Counted from the stretch's first letter, positions 9,205 through 18,685 are shown. The stretch: DNA of 47,610 nucleotides from an uncultured Planctomycetaceae bacterium (GCA_937916515.1 CALFSX010000145.1:1-47610), one strand, 5' to 3'. Notes: generated by a model not told the origin, from the letters alone. Program-made: numbers and translations.

Positions 9205-10311
9205 CTATCCGGCCAGAATGCGAAACGCTTCGTCTGCTGAAAGAAAATTCATCACCAATGGCTGAGACAAGTCATGCTGAGACTGCTGCCAGGTTGCGTA
9301 AAACCCATCTTTCGTTGACAAGACATCAACATAACGACTACAGCCGGTTCCCGTTGGGCTAATGAACATCGGCACTAAATCCGAAAGCCGTTTCGCGGCT
9401 GCGATGTCGTCATTTTCAAAGTAGGCGGCTCCACCAATTTCTTCGCAACTGTAACCGCGAGGCCGCTTGACCGCCGTGGAATGCTCTTCCATTGGCCTCA
9501 AACATTCGCCGCCACAATAGAACAACAGGCTGATGCTTGAATCTGCAAATGGCCCCACCTGCGGAACGGGCAAAACGCACGTTCCTCGAGTCATCGCTAC
9601 GTCCCAGGTTGTGCCTCTGGGAAACACGGAATGCTGCGGATTCCCCACTAACTGACCCTCAGCAGGAATATCGGCCACGCCCGTGTTTGAACTGGACCAG
9701 CCGAATGGATGGCTGCAATAACCAAGTCGATCTCCGTTTTCGGTATGCCAGAAAAACGGATCCTTCACGTGCAAATGGCTGGGACAGTCGCTCACAAAAG
9801 CCGGAACAACCGAGGCGGCACGCAGCCCGTCAATTGATTCAGCTCGTAACACGTCAATCGACCAGACTCCAGCGCCTGGTTTCAGAAAATCGGAAACGGA
9901 ATCTGGATAGGCGACGCCATTCTTTTCGGTGGATACAAACAGTTCGACGCCGCCATCGGTAAATCGCAGGCAACTGCCTTCAATCGATAGCGTCTGCCCG
10001 GTCGAACTGTCTAAAGCTGGCTTGTCCCAACTAACAACCTTATTAAACGTAAAGCCTTGATCCTGAGACTCGAAAATCGCCAGTTCCAGTCCGCGAGTTC
10101 CCGCCGCGACTCCCGTGCGTGAATCACCGGCATTTCTATAGCGTCCAACGACATACAAATTGCCATCTGGGCCGGCTACCATGTTGCCACCGCCGAACCA
10201 GAATCCGGAGGAACAGTCCTGAGGCGCAACGATCACGCGAGCAGCCTGCTGATCCACAAGTGCTTGACAGAAGGCGGTTAGTCGAGAACGAATTTCGAAC
10301 GATTCAGTCAT
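9205..10311 (-). CDS. Sialidase-like beta-propeller protein (Asp-box)
   Basis: 368 residues from ATG 10311; an earlier in-frame start at 10395 would add 28 residues without resemblance to a signal peptide. Residues 82-89, SQDQGFTF, fit the Asp-box (S/T-x-D-x-G-x-T-W/F) of sialidase/BNR propellers, preceded by a strand typical of such blades (GPDGNLYVVGRYR). Several later segments also look like blades (WSIDVLRAES, SISLLFYCGGE). No secretion signal is visible, so it would be cytoplasmic unless the start differs. A full sialidase active site (Arg triad, Tyr) cannot be confirmed by eye. It could be a glycoside hydrolase of the GH33/GH43/GH117 type or a non-catalytic propeller. No obvious operon partner. 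Confidence 0.7.
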   Translation of the reverse strand: MTESFEIRSRLTAFCQALVDQQAARVIVAPQDCSSGFWFGGGNMVAGPDGNLYVVGRYRNAGDSRTGVAAGTRGLELAIFESQDQGFTFNKVVSWDKPALDSSTGQTLSIEGSCLRFTDGGVELFVSTEKNGVAYPDSVSDFLKPGAGVWSIDVLRAESIDGLRAASVVPAFVSDCPSHLHVKDPFFWHTENGDRLGYCSHPFGWSSSNTGVADIPAEGQLVGNPQHSVFPRGTTWDVAMTRGTCVLPVPQVGPFADSSISLLFYCGGECLRPMEEHSTAVKRPRGYSCEEIGGAAYFENDDIAAAKRLSDLVPMFISPTGTGCSRYVDVLSTKDGFYATWQQSQHDLSQPLVMNFLSADEAFRILAG

Positions 10312-10674
10312 AGCGTAGGGCTTAAATTTTCGAATCAAATTCGGCGGAACAACACTCAAACAGCAAAGAAACACATCAACAGATAACGCCTGCAATGTTA
10401 CAGACTCTCTCTATGCAGCAAGTTCTCTGGAAGAACGTGAATCCACCTCCAAAGGAACGGATTCTATAAAAAACCGTTTAAATGGGCATTTCGGTTGCTC
10501 GGCAAATTGCAGTGAAGCGTAGAATTTCCGGACTGACTGAAATGCGGCCAAACGCAGAAACGTGACTTATCCATCTGCTGCCGCACTTGTTCAGCTCCCC
10601 AAACGCAGGCGTCTAAACCAAATGAATCAAAAACGGCAAGAAGTTAGACTTCGTCAGGCTAAGTAAACTGGTTA
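10312..10674. other. Intergenic stretch between divergent genes
   Basis: About 360 bp between the Asp-box gene (minus) and the small secreted protein (plus), so it should carry two promoters; none could be assigned. It contains a 14-codon ORF (10622-10666, product MNQKRQEVRLRQAK, strongly basic) ending 8 nt before the next ATG. Whether that ORF is translated is unknown. Confidence 0.4.
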
Positions 10675-11103
10675 ATGATTTCATCTCGCACATTTTCAAA
10701 GCCACTATTCGCGATTTTCGCGACGGTGTGCCTGTGCGCTGTGGCTCAACCGGGATTCGCTTCCTGTGGAGACTATCTTCACACTCGTTACAATAAGCCC
10801 ACACAGACATCGCTGCACGACGCTTCAATGTCGATTGGAAGCGAAACGGCACCAACGCACGCCGATCTGGAAAGCAACCAGCGTCTGCCTAACCGCCCAT
10901 GCAACGGGCCAGCCTGCCGCAACGGAAATTCGCCGGACGCTCCATTGATGCCAGCATCGTCAGAATTGCGAATGCCGACGGATCCGTGCTGCAACCAGGC
11001 ATCCACAGTCACAAATCCGGACAATAACCGTCACACCCCGCCAGAACGGCGAGTGCGAAAAGCTGACGGCTTTCCCGGAACAATCGATCACCCACCCAAG
11101 TAA
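10675..11103 (+). CDS. Small Cys/Pro-rich secreted protein
   Basis: 142 residues from ATG 10675. It starts with a classic signal peptide (SSRTFSKPLFAIFATVCLCAV, cleavage likely near AQPGFA-S). The mature part begins SCGDYLHTRY and has cysteines in the pattern RPCNGPACRNG and DPCCNQ, in an Asn/Pro/Ser-rich, probably unstructured chain. I recall similar short secreted proteins (SCGDY ... C-x-GP-x-C) from planctomycetes, with no known function. It has no recognised enzymatic motif. The ribosome-binding site is weak. It could be a cell-surface or extracellular protein with disulfides. Confidence 0.65.
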   Translation: MISSRTFSKPLFAIFATVCLCAVAQPGFASCGDYLHTRYNKPTQTSLHDASMSIGSETAPTHADLESNQRLPNRPCNGPACRNGNSPDAPLMPASSELRMPTDPCCNQASTVTNPDNNRHTPPERRVRKADGFPGTIDHPPK

Positions 11104-11191
11104 GCGAATGCCCTTGTCCGCGAAGGCACACACCCAACGTGCGCCGACCCGCATTTTTCGAGCACGAACTCGAACGGACTAAGGGGCTTCC

Positions 11192-11210
11192 GCGTTCGAC
11201 GATCGAACGC
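11192..11210 (+). promoter_or_regulatory. Perfect hairpin upstream of the cytochrome gene
   Basis: GCGTTCGA-CGA-TCGAACGC is an 8-bp perfect stem with a 3-nt loop, 88 nt before the cytochrome start. Function not known. It is not followed by a T-tract, so it is not an obvious terminator for the small upstream gene. It could be a palindromic operator or an RNA hairpin. Confidence 0.4.
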
Positions 11211-11298
11211 CAAATTCAGTGCGACAGTCGGCCTTTGCTGACATCGTCGCCTTCGCTTACTTTGCTTAGAGCCACGTCTCGATTCCGGGTGATTTTCA

Positions 11299-14142
11299 AT
11301 GAACAACCTTACTGTGGATGATGCTGCTGCGTCGTCCAAAAAGACCGTGCGCAAGGCGATCGGTCCGCGATTGCGTATCGTCTTTAATACGATGCTGGTC
11401 CTGCTGGCGCTGATCGGTGCCAACAGTGCTTACCTTGTTGGCGTGAAAGCACTGGAATGGTGGACTGAGCAAACCTATCAGGACTACTTCTACATCTGCA
11501 TGTTTCTGATGCACATCGTCGTCGGCGTTTTGATTGTCGTTCCGTTTTTGGTATTCGGCATTCTGCACATGCGGAACACGAAAGACCGAAAGATTCGGCG
11601 AACAGTCAACATTGGTTACGCACTGTTCGCGATGTGTATCGTCATTCTGGTATCCGGTTTCGCACTGGTGCGAATTGAAGGATTACTGGATCTAAAACAC
11701 CCGACAGCCCGCAGCGCCGTATACTGGGCTCATGTGGCCTGTCCAATGATTGGCCTGTGGCTGTATTGGCTGCATCGCCTGGTCGGGCCGAAAATGCGCT
11801 GGAAGCAGGGAATGGCATACGCTGGCCTTGCCGGCGCCGCAGCCATTGCAATGATTGCACTTCAGTCGCAGGATCCTCGACAATGGAATGCCGTTGGCCC
11901 CAAAGAAGGTGCTCAGTACTTTGAGCCGTCGCTGACACGCACATCGACGGGTAACTTCATTCCCGCAAAGACTCTGGATATGAATCAGTACTGCCTGAAG
12001 TGCCACCAGGATTCTCACAAGGAATGGGCAGACAGTGCTCATCACTTCAGTTCGTTCAACAACCCCACCTACCTTGCCAGTGTCGCGGAAACTCGCGAAG
12101 TGGGTATGCAGCGAGACGGCAACGTCAAGGGGTCTCGTTTCTGTGCTGGCTGTCATGATCCGGTTCCATTCTTCAGTGGAGCATTCGATGATCCGGACTT
12201 TGACATGCTGAAACATCCGACATCCCAATCGGGAATCACATGCACGGTGTGTCATGCAATTACTCACGTCAACAGCAACGTCGGCAACGCTGACTTTACG
12301 ATTGAAGAACCACAACACTATCCGTTTGCTCACAGCGACAATCAGCTGCTGCAATGGGTCAACAATCAACTGGTGAAGGCAAAACCATCCTTCCACAAGA
12401 AGACGTTCCTGAAACCACTGCACAGCACGGCTGAATTCTGCAGTAGCTGCCATAAGGTCAATCTGCCGTTTGAGCTGAATCATTATCGCGATTGGCTGCG
12501 AGGCCAGAATCACTACGACAGCTGGTTGCTGAGTGGCGTTTCAGGACATGGAGCTCGAAGCTTCTATTATCCGCCCGTCGCTCAAACCAACTGCAACGAA
12601 TGCCACATGCCGACGCATGAGTCCAATGACTTTGGAGCTCAGGTGTTTGACGATTCAGGAAAGCTTAAAATCCATAATCACATGTTTCCTTCAGCGAACA
12701 CCGGCATTGCCTGGCTGCGTGATCGTGAAGACGTGGTCACGGCACATCAGGAATACCTGAACGGCGTAATGCGAGTCGATATTTTTGGAGTACGAGAGGG
12801 TGGCACAATTGATGGCCAATTAACGGCTCCGCTGCGACCCGAAGTTCCTGAATTGAAACGCGGAAACAGGTATCTGCTTGAAACCGTCATTCGCACGGTC
12901 AAGATGGGACATCACTTCACTCAGGGAACATCAGATTCCAATGAAGTCTGGCTGGAAGTGACCGCCACATCCGGAGATCGGCAATTGGGGAACAGCGGCC
13001 TGATGCAGGACGACAACAGCGTCGATCCATGGTCGCACTTTGTGAACAGTTTCATGCTGGACCGCAACGGAAACCGAATCGATCGCCGCAACGCTCAGGA
13101 TATTTTTGTACCGCTTTACAACCACCAGATTCCTCCTGGGGCAGGGCAGACAGTTCATTATTCCCTGAATGTGCCAGAGGATGTTTCAGCTCCAATCAGC
13201 GTTCAAGTCCGGTTGCTTTATCGCAAGTTTGATTCAACCTACATGAAATTCGTTGACAAAAAACTCGGACAAATGAACGCACCTCCGATGCGAGGCCATC
13301 AACCGGGACAGGACTATCGAAACGAACTGCCCATCACAGTGCTCGCGGAAGACTCAATCACGTTTGCCGTTGAAGGAATCTCAACTGATGTCAGCAACAA
13401 AGACAGAGACATCCCGGCATGGCAGCGATGGAACGACTACGGCATTGGAATGCTGCTGAAAGGCAAGGCGGAACTCAAACAGGCGGCCGAGGCATTCCGC
13501 GAAGTCGAAAAGCTTAACCGCTACGATGGTCCACTTAACCTCGCTCGCACGCTGCTGGTCGAAGCCGGAGCAGGGCAGTTAAGCGAAGCTGGCGACGCCG
13601 TCGCACGAGCAGCCGAATATACAGATCCGCCCGCTCCTCCGTGGACGTTGGCTTGGTTAAGCGGAGAACTTAATCGGCAGCAGGGCTTCCTGAAAGAGGC
13701 TGAAGAAAACTTCCGACAGGTTCTGGAATACCGCACCGAAGAGACTGTCCGGCGAAAATTTGATTTCAGTCGAGACTATTTCGTGAACAATCTTCTGGGC
13801 CAGACAATCTTCGACCGAGCTCTGCAAATCCGCGGCAACACTCGTTCAGAAGAACGTGAACAGCGGCTTCAGGAAGCTGCAGAAGTGTTCCGTCGCACAC
13901 TGGAACTGGATTCAGAAAACGTCGACGCGCACTACAACCTCGCCCAGCTGTATTCGTATCTTGGCGATGCCGAATTCGCGTCGAAGCATCAGCAACTACA
14001 CGCGAAGTATAAGCCTGACGACACAGCTCGCGGACAGGCCGTTGGGGCCGCAAGAAAGCAATATCCCGCTGCCAACGCTGCTGCCGAACCGTTGGTGATT
14101 TACGATCTGAACAGAAACGCTTCCAATGAAAACAAGCCTTAG
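11299..14142 (+). CDS. Membrane-anchored pentaheme cytochrome c with TPR domain
   Basis: 947 residues. The N-terminal third carries about five hydrophobic helices (near 29-50, 64-90, 104-123, 138-158 and 168-186), resembling a small membrane cytochrome b or quinol-interacting module. Five CxxCH heme c sites follow: CLKCH (C232), CAGCH (C282), CTVCH (C315), CSSCH (C381) and CNECH (C432), in a cytochrome c554-like region. Residues about 500-690 look like beta-rich domains, and about 720-910 contain TPR-like helices (LLKGKAELKQAAEAF, VDAHYNLAQLYSYLGDAEF). Inferred role: electron transfer from the membrane quinone pool to periplasmic partners, with TPRs docking another protein. The FG-GAP/UnbV gene 70 bp downstream is a likely operon partner. 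The substrate cannot be told from sequence. Confidence 0.9.
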   Translation: MNNLTVDDAAASSKKTVRKAIGPRLRIVFNTMLVLLALIGANSAYLVGVKALEWWTEQTYQDYFYICMFLMHIVVGVLIVVPFLVFGILHMRNTKDRKIRRTVNIGYALFAMCIVILVSGFALVRIEGLLDLKHPTARSAVYWAHVACPMIGLWLYWLHRLVGPKMRWKQGMAYAGLAGAAAIAMIALQSQDPRQWNAVGPKEGAQYFEPSLTRTSTGNFIPAKTLDMNQYCLKCHQDSHKEWADSAHHFSSFNNPTYLASVAETREVGMQRDGNVKGSRFCAGCHDPVPFFSGAFDDPDFDMLKHPTSQSGITCTVCHAITHVNSNVGNADFTIEEPQHYPFAHSDNQLLQWVNNQLVKAKPSFHKKTFLKPLHSTAEFCSSCHKVNLPFELNHYRDWLRGQNHYDSWLLSGVSGHGARSFYYPPVAQTNCNECHMPTHESNDFGAQVFDDSGKLKIHNHMFPSANTGIAWLRDREDVVTAHQEYLNGVMRVDIFGVREGGTIDGQLTAPLRPEVPELKRGNRYLLETVIRTVKMGHHFTQGTSDSNEVWLEVTATSGDRQLGNSGLMQDDNSVDPWSHFVNSFMLDRNGNRIDRRNAQDIFVPLYNHQIPPGAGQTVHYSLNVPEDVSAPISVQVRLLYRKFDSTYMKFVDKKLGQMNAPPMRGHQPGQDYRNELPITVLAEDSITFAVEGISTDVSNKDRDIPAWQRWNDYGIGMLLKGKAELKQAAEAFREVEKLNRYDGPLNLARTLLVEAGAGQLSEAGDAVARAAEYTDPPAPPWTLAWLSGELNRQQGFLKEAEENFRQVLEYRTEETVRRKFDFSRDYFVNNLLGQTIFDRALQIRGNTRSEEREQRLQEAAEVFRRTLELDSENVDAHYNLAQLYSYLGDAEFASKHQQLHAKYKPDDTARGQAVGAARKQYPAANAAAEPLVIYDLNRNASNENKP

Positions 14143-14212
14143 ACAGCGTTTCTTCGAAATCGTAACACACTCCACCGCTTCCAAAATATCGCTCTGACGA
14201 AAGCAGTTTGAA

Positions 14213-16054
14213 ATGTCTACAGAAGACGAAACTCCAGATAACGACGACGTCGTCGGCAAAGCCATGAAGATTTCCGTGTGCCTTGTGGCGGTCGTTGCAG
14301 CCATCGGCGGAATTCTGTTTGTCGTGCAACAGGAAGAGGAAATCGCTGCTCCTAAAGAAGAGACGCAAACCGCTCTGCCTCAGGAACGCGACACAACGTT
14401 ACTGGAAGTGCCATCGCTGCCGTTCGCCGACATTAGCGAGGCTGCCGGTATCGACTTTGTTCACGAAAACGGAGCTGCCGGAGAAAAACTTTTGCCCGAA
14501 ACAATGGGCGGAGGCGGCGCCTTTCTGGACTTTGATGGTGACGGCGATCAGGACATTCTGTGCGTCAACTCAAACAACTGGGCATGGACTACCCCCGCTC
14601 CCCAACCAGCACCAACATCAGCATTGTATGAAAATGATGGTTCCGGAAACTTCAAAAACATCACGGCCGGATCCGGCCTTGACGTGCCATTTTATGGCAA
14701 CGGAATCGCCTGCGGCGACTACGATAACGACGGCAGAGTTGATGTCTACATTTCCGCCGTTGGAGCAAACCACCTGTTTCACAATGATGGAAATGGCAAA
14801 TTTTCGGATGTCACCGGAGCGGCCGGTGTTGCTGGCACTCCCGATACATGGAGCACCAGTTGCGGATGGTTCGACTACGACCTTGACGGCGATCTGGACC
14901 TGATGATCTGCAACTATATCGAGTGGTCTCGCGAGAAAGACCTTTCCATGGAATTCACCCTGGATGGCACGTTACGGGCCTATGGCCGACCAACAGACTT
15001 CCGAGGTGTGTTTCCGATTTTGTATCGCAACGACGCCAACGGAAAATTCACCGATGTTTCCGCCGAAGCGGGAATTCAAACGACGAACCCAAACACAGGA
15101 GAACCGCTTGCGAAGTCACTGGGAATCACATTTTCAGACATCAACGCGGACGGATGGCCCGACGTCATGATTGCTAATGACACTGTTCAGAATCTCTTGT
15201 TCATCAACCAGAAAAACGGAACGTTTACCGAAAGCGGAGCCAGTTCCGGCGTCGCCTTTGACAACAGCGGCAATACTCGAGGTGCCATGGGCATTGATGC
15301 GGCCTGCTTTCGAAACTCCGACGCTGTCGGCATCACAATCGGCAACTTCGCCAACGAAATGACGGCCCTGTACGTTTGCCAGACACCGGGCATGGCCGAG
15401 CCAGTGTTTCGTGATGAAGCCGTCAGCAATGGAATCGGGCCGGTGACTCGAACTGAGTTAACATTCGGAGTCCTGTTCGCAGATTTTGACCTCGACAGCC
15501 GATTGGACATCCTTGCCTGCAACGGACACCTTGAGGAAGACATTCAAAAAGTACAAAGCAGCCAGCATTACGAACAGCCACCTCAACTGCTGTGGAATTG
15601 TGGATCCGACTATGACAGCGAATTCATGGTCGCCAGCGAAGACAAGACGGGATCTGCCTTCACAAAACGCATGGTCGGACGTGGGGCCGCTCGAGCTGAC
15701 ATTGATGGCGATGGCGACATCGACGTGCTGCTGTTTTCATCCGGCGGAAAGCCTCGACTGCTTCGCAACGATCAGAAACTCGGAAACCACTGGTTGCGTT
15801 TCAAACTAACAGGCACAAAAACCAACAAGGACGCCATCGGCGCAGCAGTTCAGGTTGTTCTGCCGGATGATTCTGTCCTGACAAGAACCGTGATGCCCAC
15901 ATGCAGCTATCAGTCGCAGTCTGAACTTCCGCTGACATTCGGCCTTGGCGAGGCTAATGAAATCAAATCCGCCAAAGTCATCTGGCCGAGAGGAAGTGAA
16001 TCAACGATCGACGTCCCAAACGTCGACACGACAATCACTGTCACTGAAAAGTGA
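14213..16054 (+). CDS. Membrane-anchored FG-GAP / ASPIC-UnbV (CRTAC-like) protein
   Basis: 613 residues. A single N-terminal helix (about 20-42) after an acidic start suggests a signal anchor with the rest outside the cytoplasm. At least six calcium-loop motifs of the FG-GAP/VCBS type are visible (DFDGDGDQD, DYDNDGRVD, DYDLDGDLD, DINADGWPD, DFDLDSRLD, DIDGDGDID), giving an integrin-alpha-like propeller. The C-terminal 100 residues match the ASPIC/UnbV layout (HWLRFKLTG ... DAIGAAVQVV ... QSQSELPLTFGLG ... VIWPRG). Such genes often accompany TPR or cytochrome genes in planctomycetes; the function is unknown, with adhesion or an enzyme-accessory role proposed. It lies 70 bp after the pentaheme cytochrome gene and is probably cotranscribed. 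Confidence 0.92.
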   Translation: MSTEDETPDNDDVVGKAMKISVCLVAVVAAIGGILFVVQQEEEIAAPKEETQTALPQERDTTLLEVPSLPFADISEAAGIDFVHENGAAGEKLLPETMGGGGAFLDFDGDGDQDILCVNSNNWAWTTPAPQPAPTSALYENDGSGNFKNITAGSGLDVPFYGNGIACGDYDNDGRVDVYISAVGANHLFHNDGNGKFSDVTGAAGVAGTPDTWSTSCGWFDYDLDGDLDLMICNYIEWSREKDLSMEFTLDGTLRAYGRPTDFRGVFPILYRNDANGKFTDVSAEAGIQTTNPNTGEPLAKSLGITFSDINADGWPDVMIANDTVQNLLFINQKNGTFTESGASSGVAFDNSGNTRGAMGIDAACFRNSDAVGITIGNFANEMTALYVCQTPGMAEPVFRDEAVSNGIGPVTRTELTFGVLFADFDLDSRLDILACNGHLEEDIQKVQSSQHYEQPPQLLWNCGSDYDSEFMVASEDKTGSAFTKRMVGRGAARADIDGDGDIDVLLFSSGGKPRLLRNDQKLGNHWLRFKLTGTKTNKDAIGAAVQVVLPDDSVLTRTVMPTCSYQSQSELPLTFGLGEANEIKSAKVIWPRGSESTIDVPNVDTTITVTEK

Positions 16055-16073
16055 GTCCTGTTGCCAACAAAAA

Positions 16074-17234
16074 TCAGCCAAACGCTCGTTGCTGGCGTCG
16101 ATAGTCACTGGCCGTAATCCCCTCGCTGCGACGGAACGCAACCGATAGATATTCGGTGTGCCGAAATCCGGTTGCAACAGCAATTTCCTCAAGCGACAAG
16201 TCTGTTTCCATCAGCAGTTGCTTCACGCGACCAATTCGAAGTCGAATAATCTCGGCATGAGGCGTGCGCCCGATTAACGCCCGAAAGCGTGCTTCCAAAG
16301 CTCGCCGAGAAAGTGGCACATGCTTCAGAACATCATTCACGTTTATTCCGGTGCATACTCTGTCGCGAATAAATCGCAACGCCGCAACGACGTCCGGGTC
16401 ATCGACGGCCATAACATCTGTGGACTGGCGAGTCTCAACACCCAGCGGAGCAATCAGATTCATTGCCTGTGGCAATTTCCTGCCATTCATCATTCGATCC
16501 AGCATGACGGCCGCCTGAAACCCGGTCTTCGCGGTATTGGGGATCACGCTGGATAACGGAGGATCGCATAGTTCACACAAGCGACGGTCGTTGTCCACGC
16601 CAATGACGGCCACTTCTTCGGGCACGACGACACCTTCATCGCGGCAGATCGCCAACAGTTGCTGAGCTTTGATGTCGTAGCACGCCATGATGCCGATTGG
16701 GCGAGGCAATTTGCGGAGCCAGCGAGTCATCTGCTGGCGGTCTCTATTCCATGAATAATCCGGGGAATGCCGAGGAATCGATTGATGAACAAAGTACTTC
16801 GCGTTCGCCGCATTCACAACTTTCGAAAACTGCTGCTCCCGCCACTGTGACCAATTGAAAGCGGGATCTCCGCAAAACGCCAGATTGGTGAAGCCTCTGG
16901 AAATCAGATGATCTGCAGCCAGTTGAGCGATCGCCGAATCGTCCGTTTCGATCCAGGGAATATTGGGCACGTGTCTGGCGGCACTGACATCCACGACAGG
17001 CAGTTTTGTACGTCGCACGGCGTTGGCGATGTCTTTGGTTTCAATGCGAGCAATAATGCCGTCTCCCTTCCAGTTCTTCAGCCAGTCAGGTGGAGCAGCT
17101 CCGCGCTCACGTTCAGGCAGATACACTGACCATGCGCCATGCTGCTGCACAAAAGCAATAATTCCATCCAAAAGTCCGCGGGAATACGCGTTGGACGTTT
17201 CAATGAGCAGCGCGACGGACTTTCTTGGAGACAT
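16074..17234 (-). CDS. XylR-type AraC-family transcriptional regulator
   Basis: 386 residues from ATG 17234; a GTG at 17252 would add six residues. The N-terminal two thirds is a LacI/periplasmic-binding-protein-like sugar-sensing domain (KSVALLIETSNAYSRGLLDG at the start, VAVIGVDND-type core). The C-terminal about 100 residues hold two helix-turn-helix units of the AraC type (LSRRALEARFRALIGRTPH; LSLEEIAVATGFRHTEYLSVAF). This combination is that of the xylose operon regulator XylR, and planctomycetes carry many paralogues, so the effector here is unknown. It is transcribed divergently from a Gfo/Idh/MocA oxidoreductase, its probable target. Tail-to-tail with the UnbV gene (19 bp gap). Confidence 0.92.
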   Translation of the reverse strand: MSPRKSVALLIETSNAYSRGLLDGIIAFVQQHGAWSVYLPERERGAAPPDWLKNWKGDGIIARIETKDIANAVRRTKLPVVDVSAARHVPNIPWIETDDSAIAQLAADHLISRGFTNLAFCGDPAFNWSQWREQQFSKVVNAANAKYFVHQSIPRHSPDYSWNRDRQQMTRWLRKLPRPIGIMACYDIKAQQLLAICRDEGVVVPEEVAVIGVDNDRRLCELCDPPLSSVIPNTAKTGFQAAVMLDRMMNGRKLPQAMNLIAPLGVETRQSTDVMAVDDPDVVAALRFIRDRVCTGINVNDVLKHVPLSRRALEARFRALIGRTPHAEIIRLRIGRVKQLLMETDLSLEEIAVATGFRHTEYLSVAFRRSEGITASDYRRQQRAFG

Positions 17235-17490
17235 CGAGTAAACTCTCGGCACAACAGAACGGACAGAAACTGCAAATTGAATGCAGACGTGTCACACCCA
17301 ATGGTGAATTGCCTACAGAAGAGGCTCTGCACCCGTCGTGGGTATTTTCAATACTGACCGTTCCGGTAAAATATCACAAGTCTTTTGCGCAATTTCTCAT
17401 GGTAGCCGACTCGATTGCGGTAGAACATATTAAGAATAGTTAGCAAATTGCTCGCACCTTCGTTCATCAGCTGGCAAGAGGAGCCAAAAC
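17235..17490. promoter_or_regulatory. Divergent control region, XylR-like gene / oxidoreductase
   Basis: 256 bp between two divergent starts. It should hold both promoters and the regulator's operator. It contains a perfect 8-bp palindrome TTGCGCAA and nearby TTGC-type repeats, but no confident binding site or -35/-10 pair could be chosen. The plus-strand gene has a strong AAGAGGAG box at 17476-17483. Confidence 0.4.
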
Positions 17491-18606
17491 GTGAGTCAAG
17501 TCAATATCGCCATGATTGGTCTGGGGTTCGGTTCTGAGTTCATTCCGATTTATCAGGCTCACCCGAACGCCAACGTCGCTGCCATCTGCCGCCGTAATGT
17601 CGACGAAATGAACAAGGTCGGTGATCAGTTCGGCATTGAAAAACGATACACAGACTACGACGCAGTGCTGGCCGACCCGAACATTGACTACGTCCACATC
17701 AACAGCCCGATCCCTGATCACGCATGGATGTCGCTTAAGGCTTTGGATGCTGGCAAGCACGTGATGTGCACCGTGCCGATGGCAACCACGATCGAAGACT
17801 GCCGAAAGATCGTTGAGAAGGTCAAAGAAACCGGGCTGAAATACATGATGGCCGAAACGGTCGTCTATAGCCGAGAATACCTGTTCATCAAAGAGATGTA
17901 CGACAAGGGCGAACTGGGCAAGATCCAGCATCTGGCCGCTTCGCACCCTCAGGACATGGACGGCTGGCCGAGCTACTGGGAAGAAATGATTCCCATGCAC
18001 TATGCGACTCACGTGGTCAGCCCATGTCTGGGACTGGTCGACGGCCTGGCCGAGTACGTCAGTTGCTTTGGTTCCGGAACCGTGCGAGACGATATTGCAA
18101 AGAAGTCTGGCAACAAGTTCGCTGTCGAAACCTGTCATATCAAGATTAAAGACACCGATCTGACAGCTCATATCTGGCGATTCCTGTACGATGTTGCTCG
18201 CCAGTATCGCGAAAGCTTTGACGTGTACGGCACGAAAAAGAGCTTCGAATGGACGCTGATCGAAAACGAACCTCACGTTATTCACACAGCCAAGAAGCCG
18301 GAACACGAGATCGCAGAAAAGATAGAAGTACCAGACTTTGCTCATCTGCTGCCATCGGAAATTCAGCGGTTTACTCAACCTGCAGAAATTCACGATACGG
18401 GACACCTAAGCTTCATTCAGGGCGGCGGCCACGGCGGATCGCATCCTCACCTGGTTCACGAAATGATCAGCGCGATCCTGGAAGACCGCGATCCAAAACC
18501 AAATGCCGTCACATCCGCCAACTGGACGTGCGTGGGCATCTGTGCTCATGAATCAGCCATGAAGGGCGGCGAGATTGTGAAGCTGCCTGAATTTACACTG
18601 GGGTAA
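17491..18606 (+). CDS. Gfo/Idh/MocA family oxidoreductase (EKP motif altered)
   Basis: 371 residues from a GTG start with AAGAGGAG 7 nt upstream. The N-terminal Rossmann fold is clear (IAMIGLGFGSEF). Family members act as NAD(P)-dependent dehydrogenases on sugars, inositols or related polyols. The usual catalytic E-K-P motif is here T94-V95-P96 (HVMCTVPMATT), so the lysine is missing; some planctomycete and bacterial subfamilies share such changes. The C-terminal region holds HATHVVSP- and GGHGGSHPHLV-like segments, the latter with histidines that could bind metal. Divergent from the XylR-type regulator, which suggests sugar-responsive expression. Substrate unknown; the missing Lys makes classical dehydrogenase chemistry doubtful. 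Confidence 0.9.
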   Translation: MSQVNIAMIGLGFGSEFIPIYQAHPNANVAAICRRNVDEMNKVGDQFGIEKRYTDYDAVLADPNIDYVHINSPIPDHAWMSLKALDAGKHVMCTVPMATTIEDCRKIVEKVKETGLKYMMAETVVYSREYLFIKEMYDKGELGKIQHLAASHPQDMDGWPSYWEEMIPMHYATHVVSPCLGLVDGLAEYVSCFGSGTVRDDIAKKSGNKFAVETCHIKIKDTDLTAHIWRFLYDVARQYRESFDVYGTKKSFEWTLIENEPHVIHTAKKPEHEIAEKIEVPDFAHLLPSEIQRFTQPAEIHDTGHLSFIQGGGHGGSHPHLVHEMISAILEDRDPKPNAVTSANWTCVGICAHESAMKGGEIVKLPEFTLG

Positions 18607-18632
18607 TTTCACTGCGGTGAATCAGACGGGCC

Positions 18633-18649
18633 CGAGGATTTGTTCCTCG
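18633..18649 (+). terminator. Small hairpin after the oxidoreductase gene
   Basis: CGAGGA-TTTGT-TCCTCG, a 6-bp perfect stem with a 5-nt loop, 27 nt after the stop of the Gfo/Idh gene and 37 nt before the antitoxin-like start. No T-run follows, so terminator function is weakly supported. Confidence 0.3.
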
Positions 18650-18685
18650 AGCTTTCAGAACAGGAATCCAAGAGCAACCAGAATC

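Noticed and set aside
17467-18405. 312-codon open frame on the minus strand opposite the Gfo/Idh gene
   Set aside because: Antisense shadow of a gene with clear Rossmann fold and ribosome-binding site.
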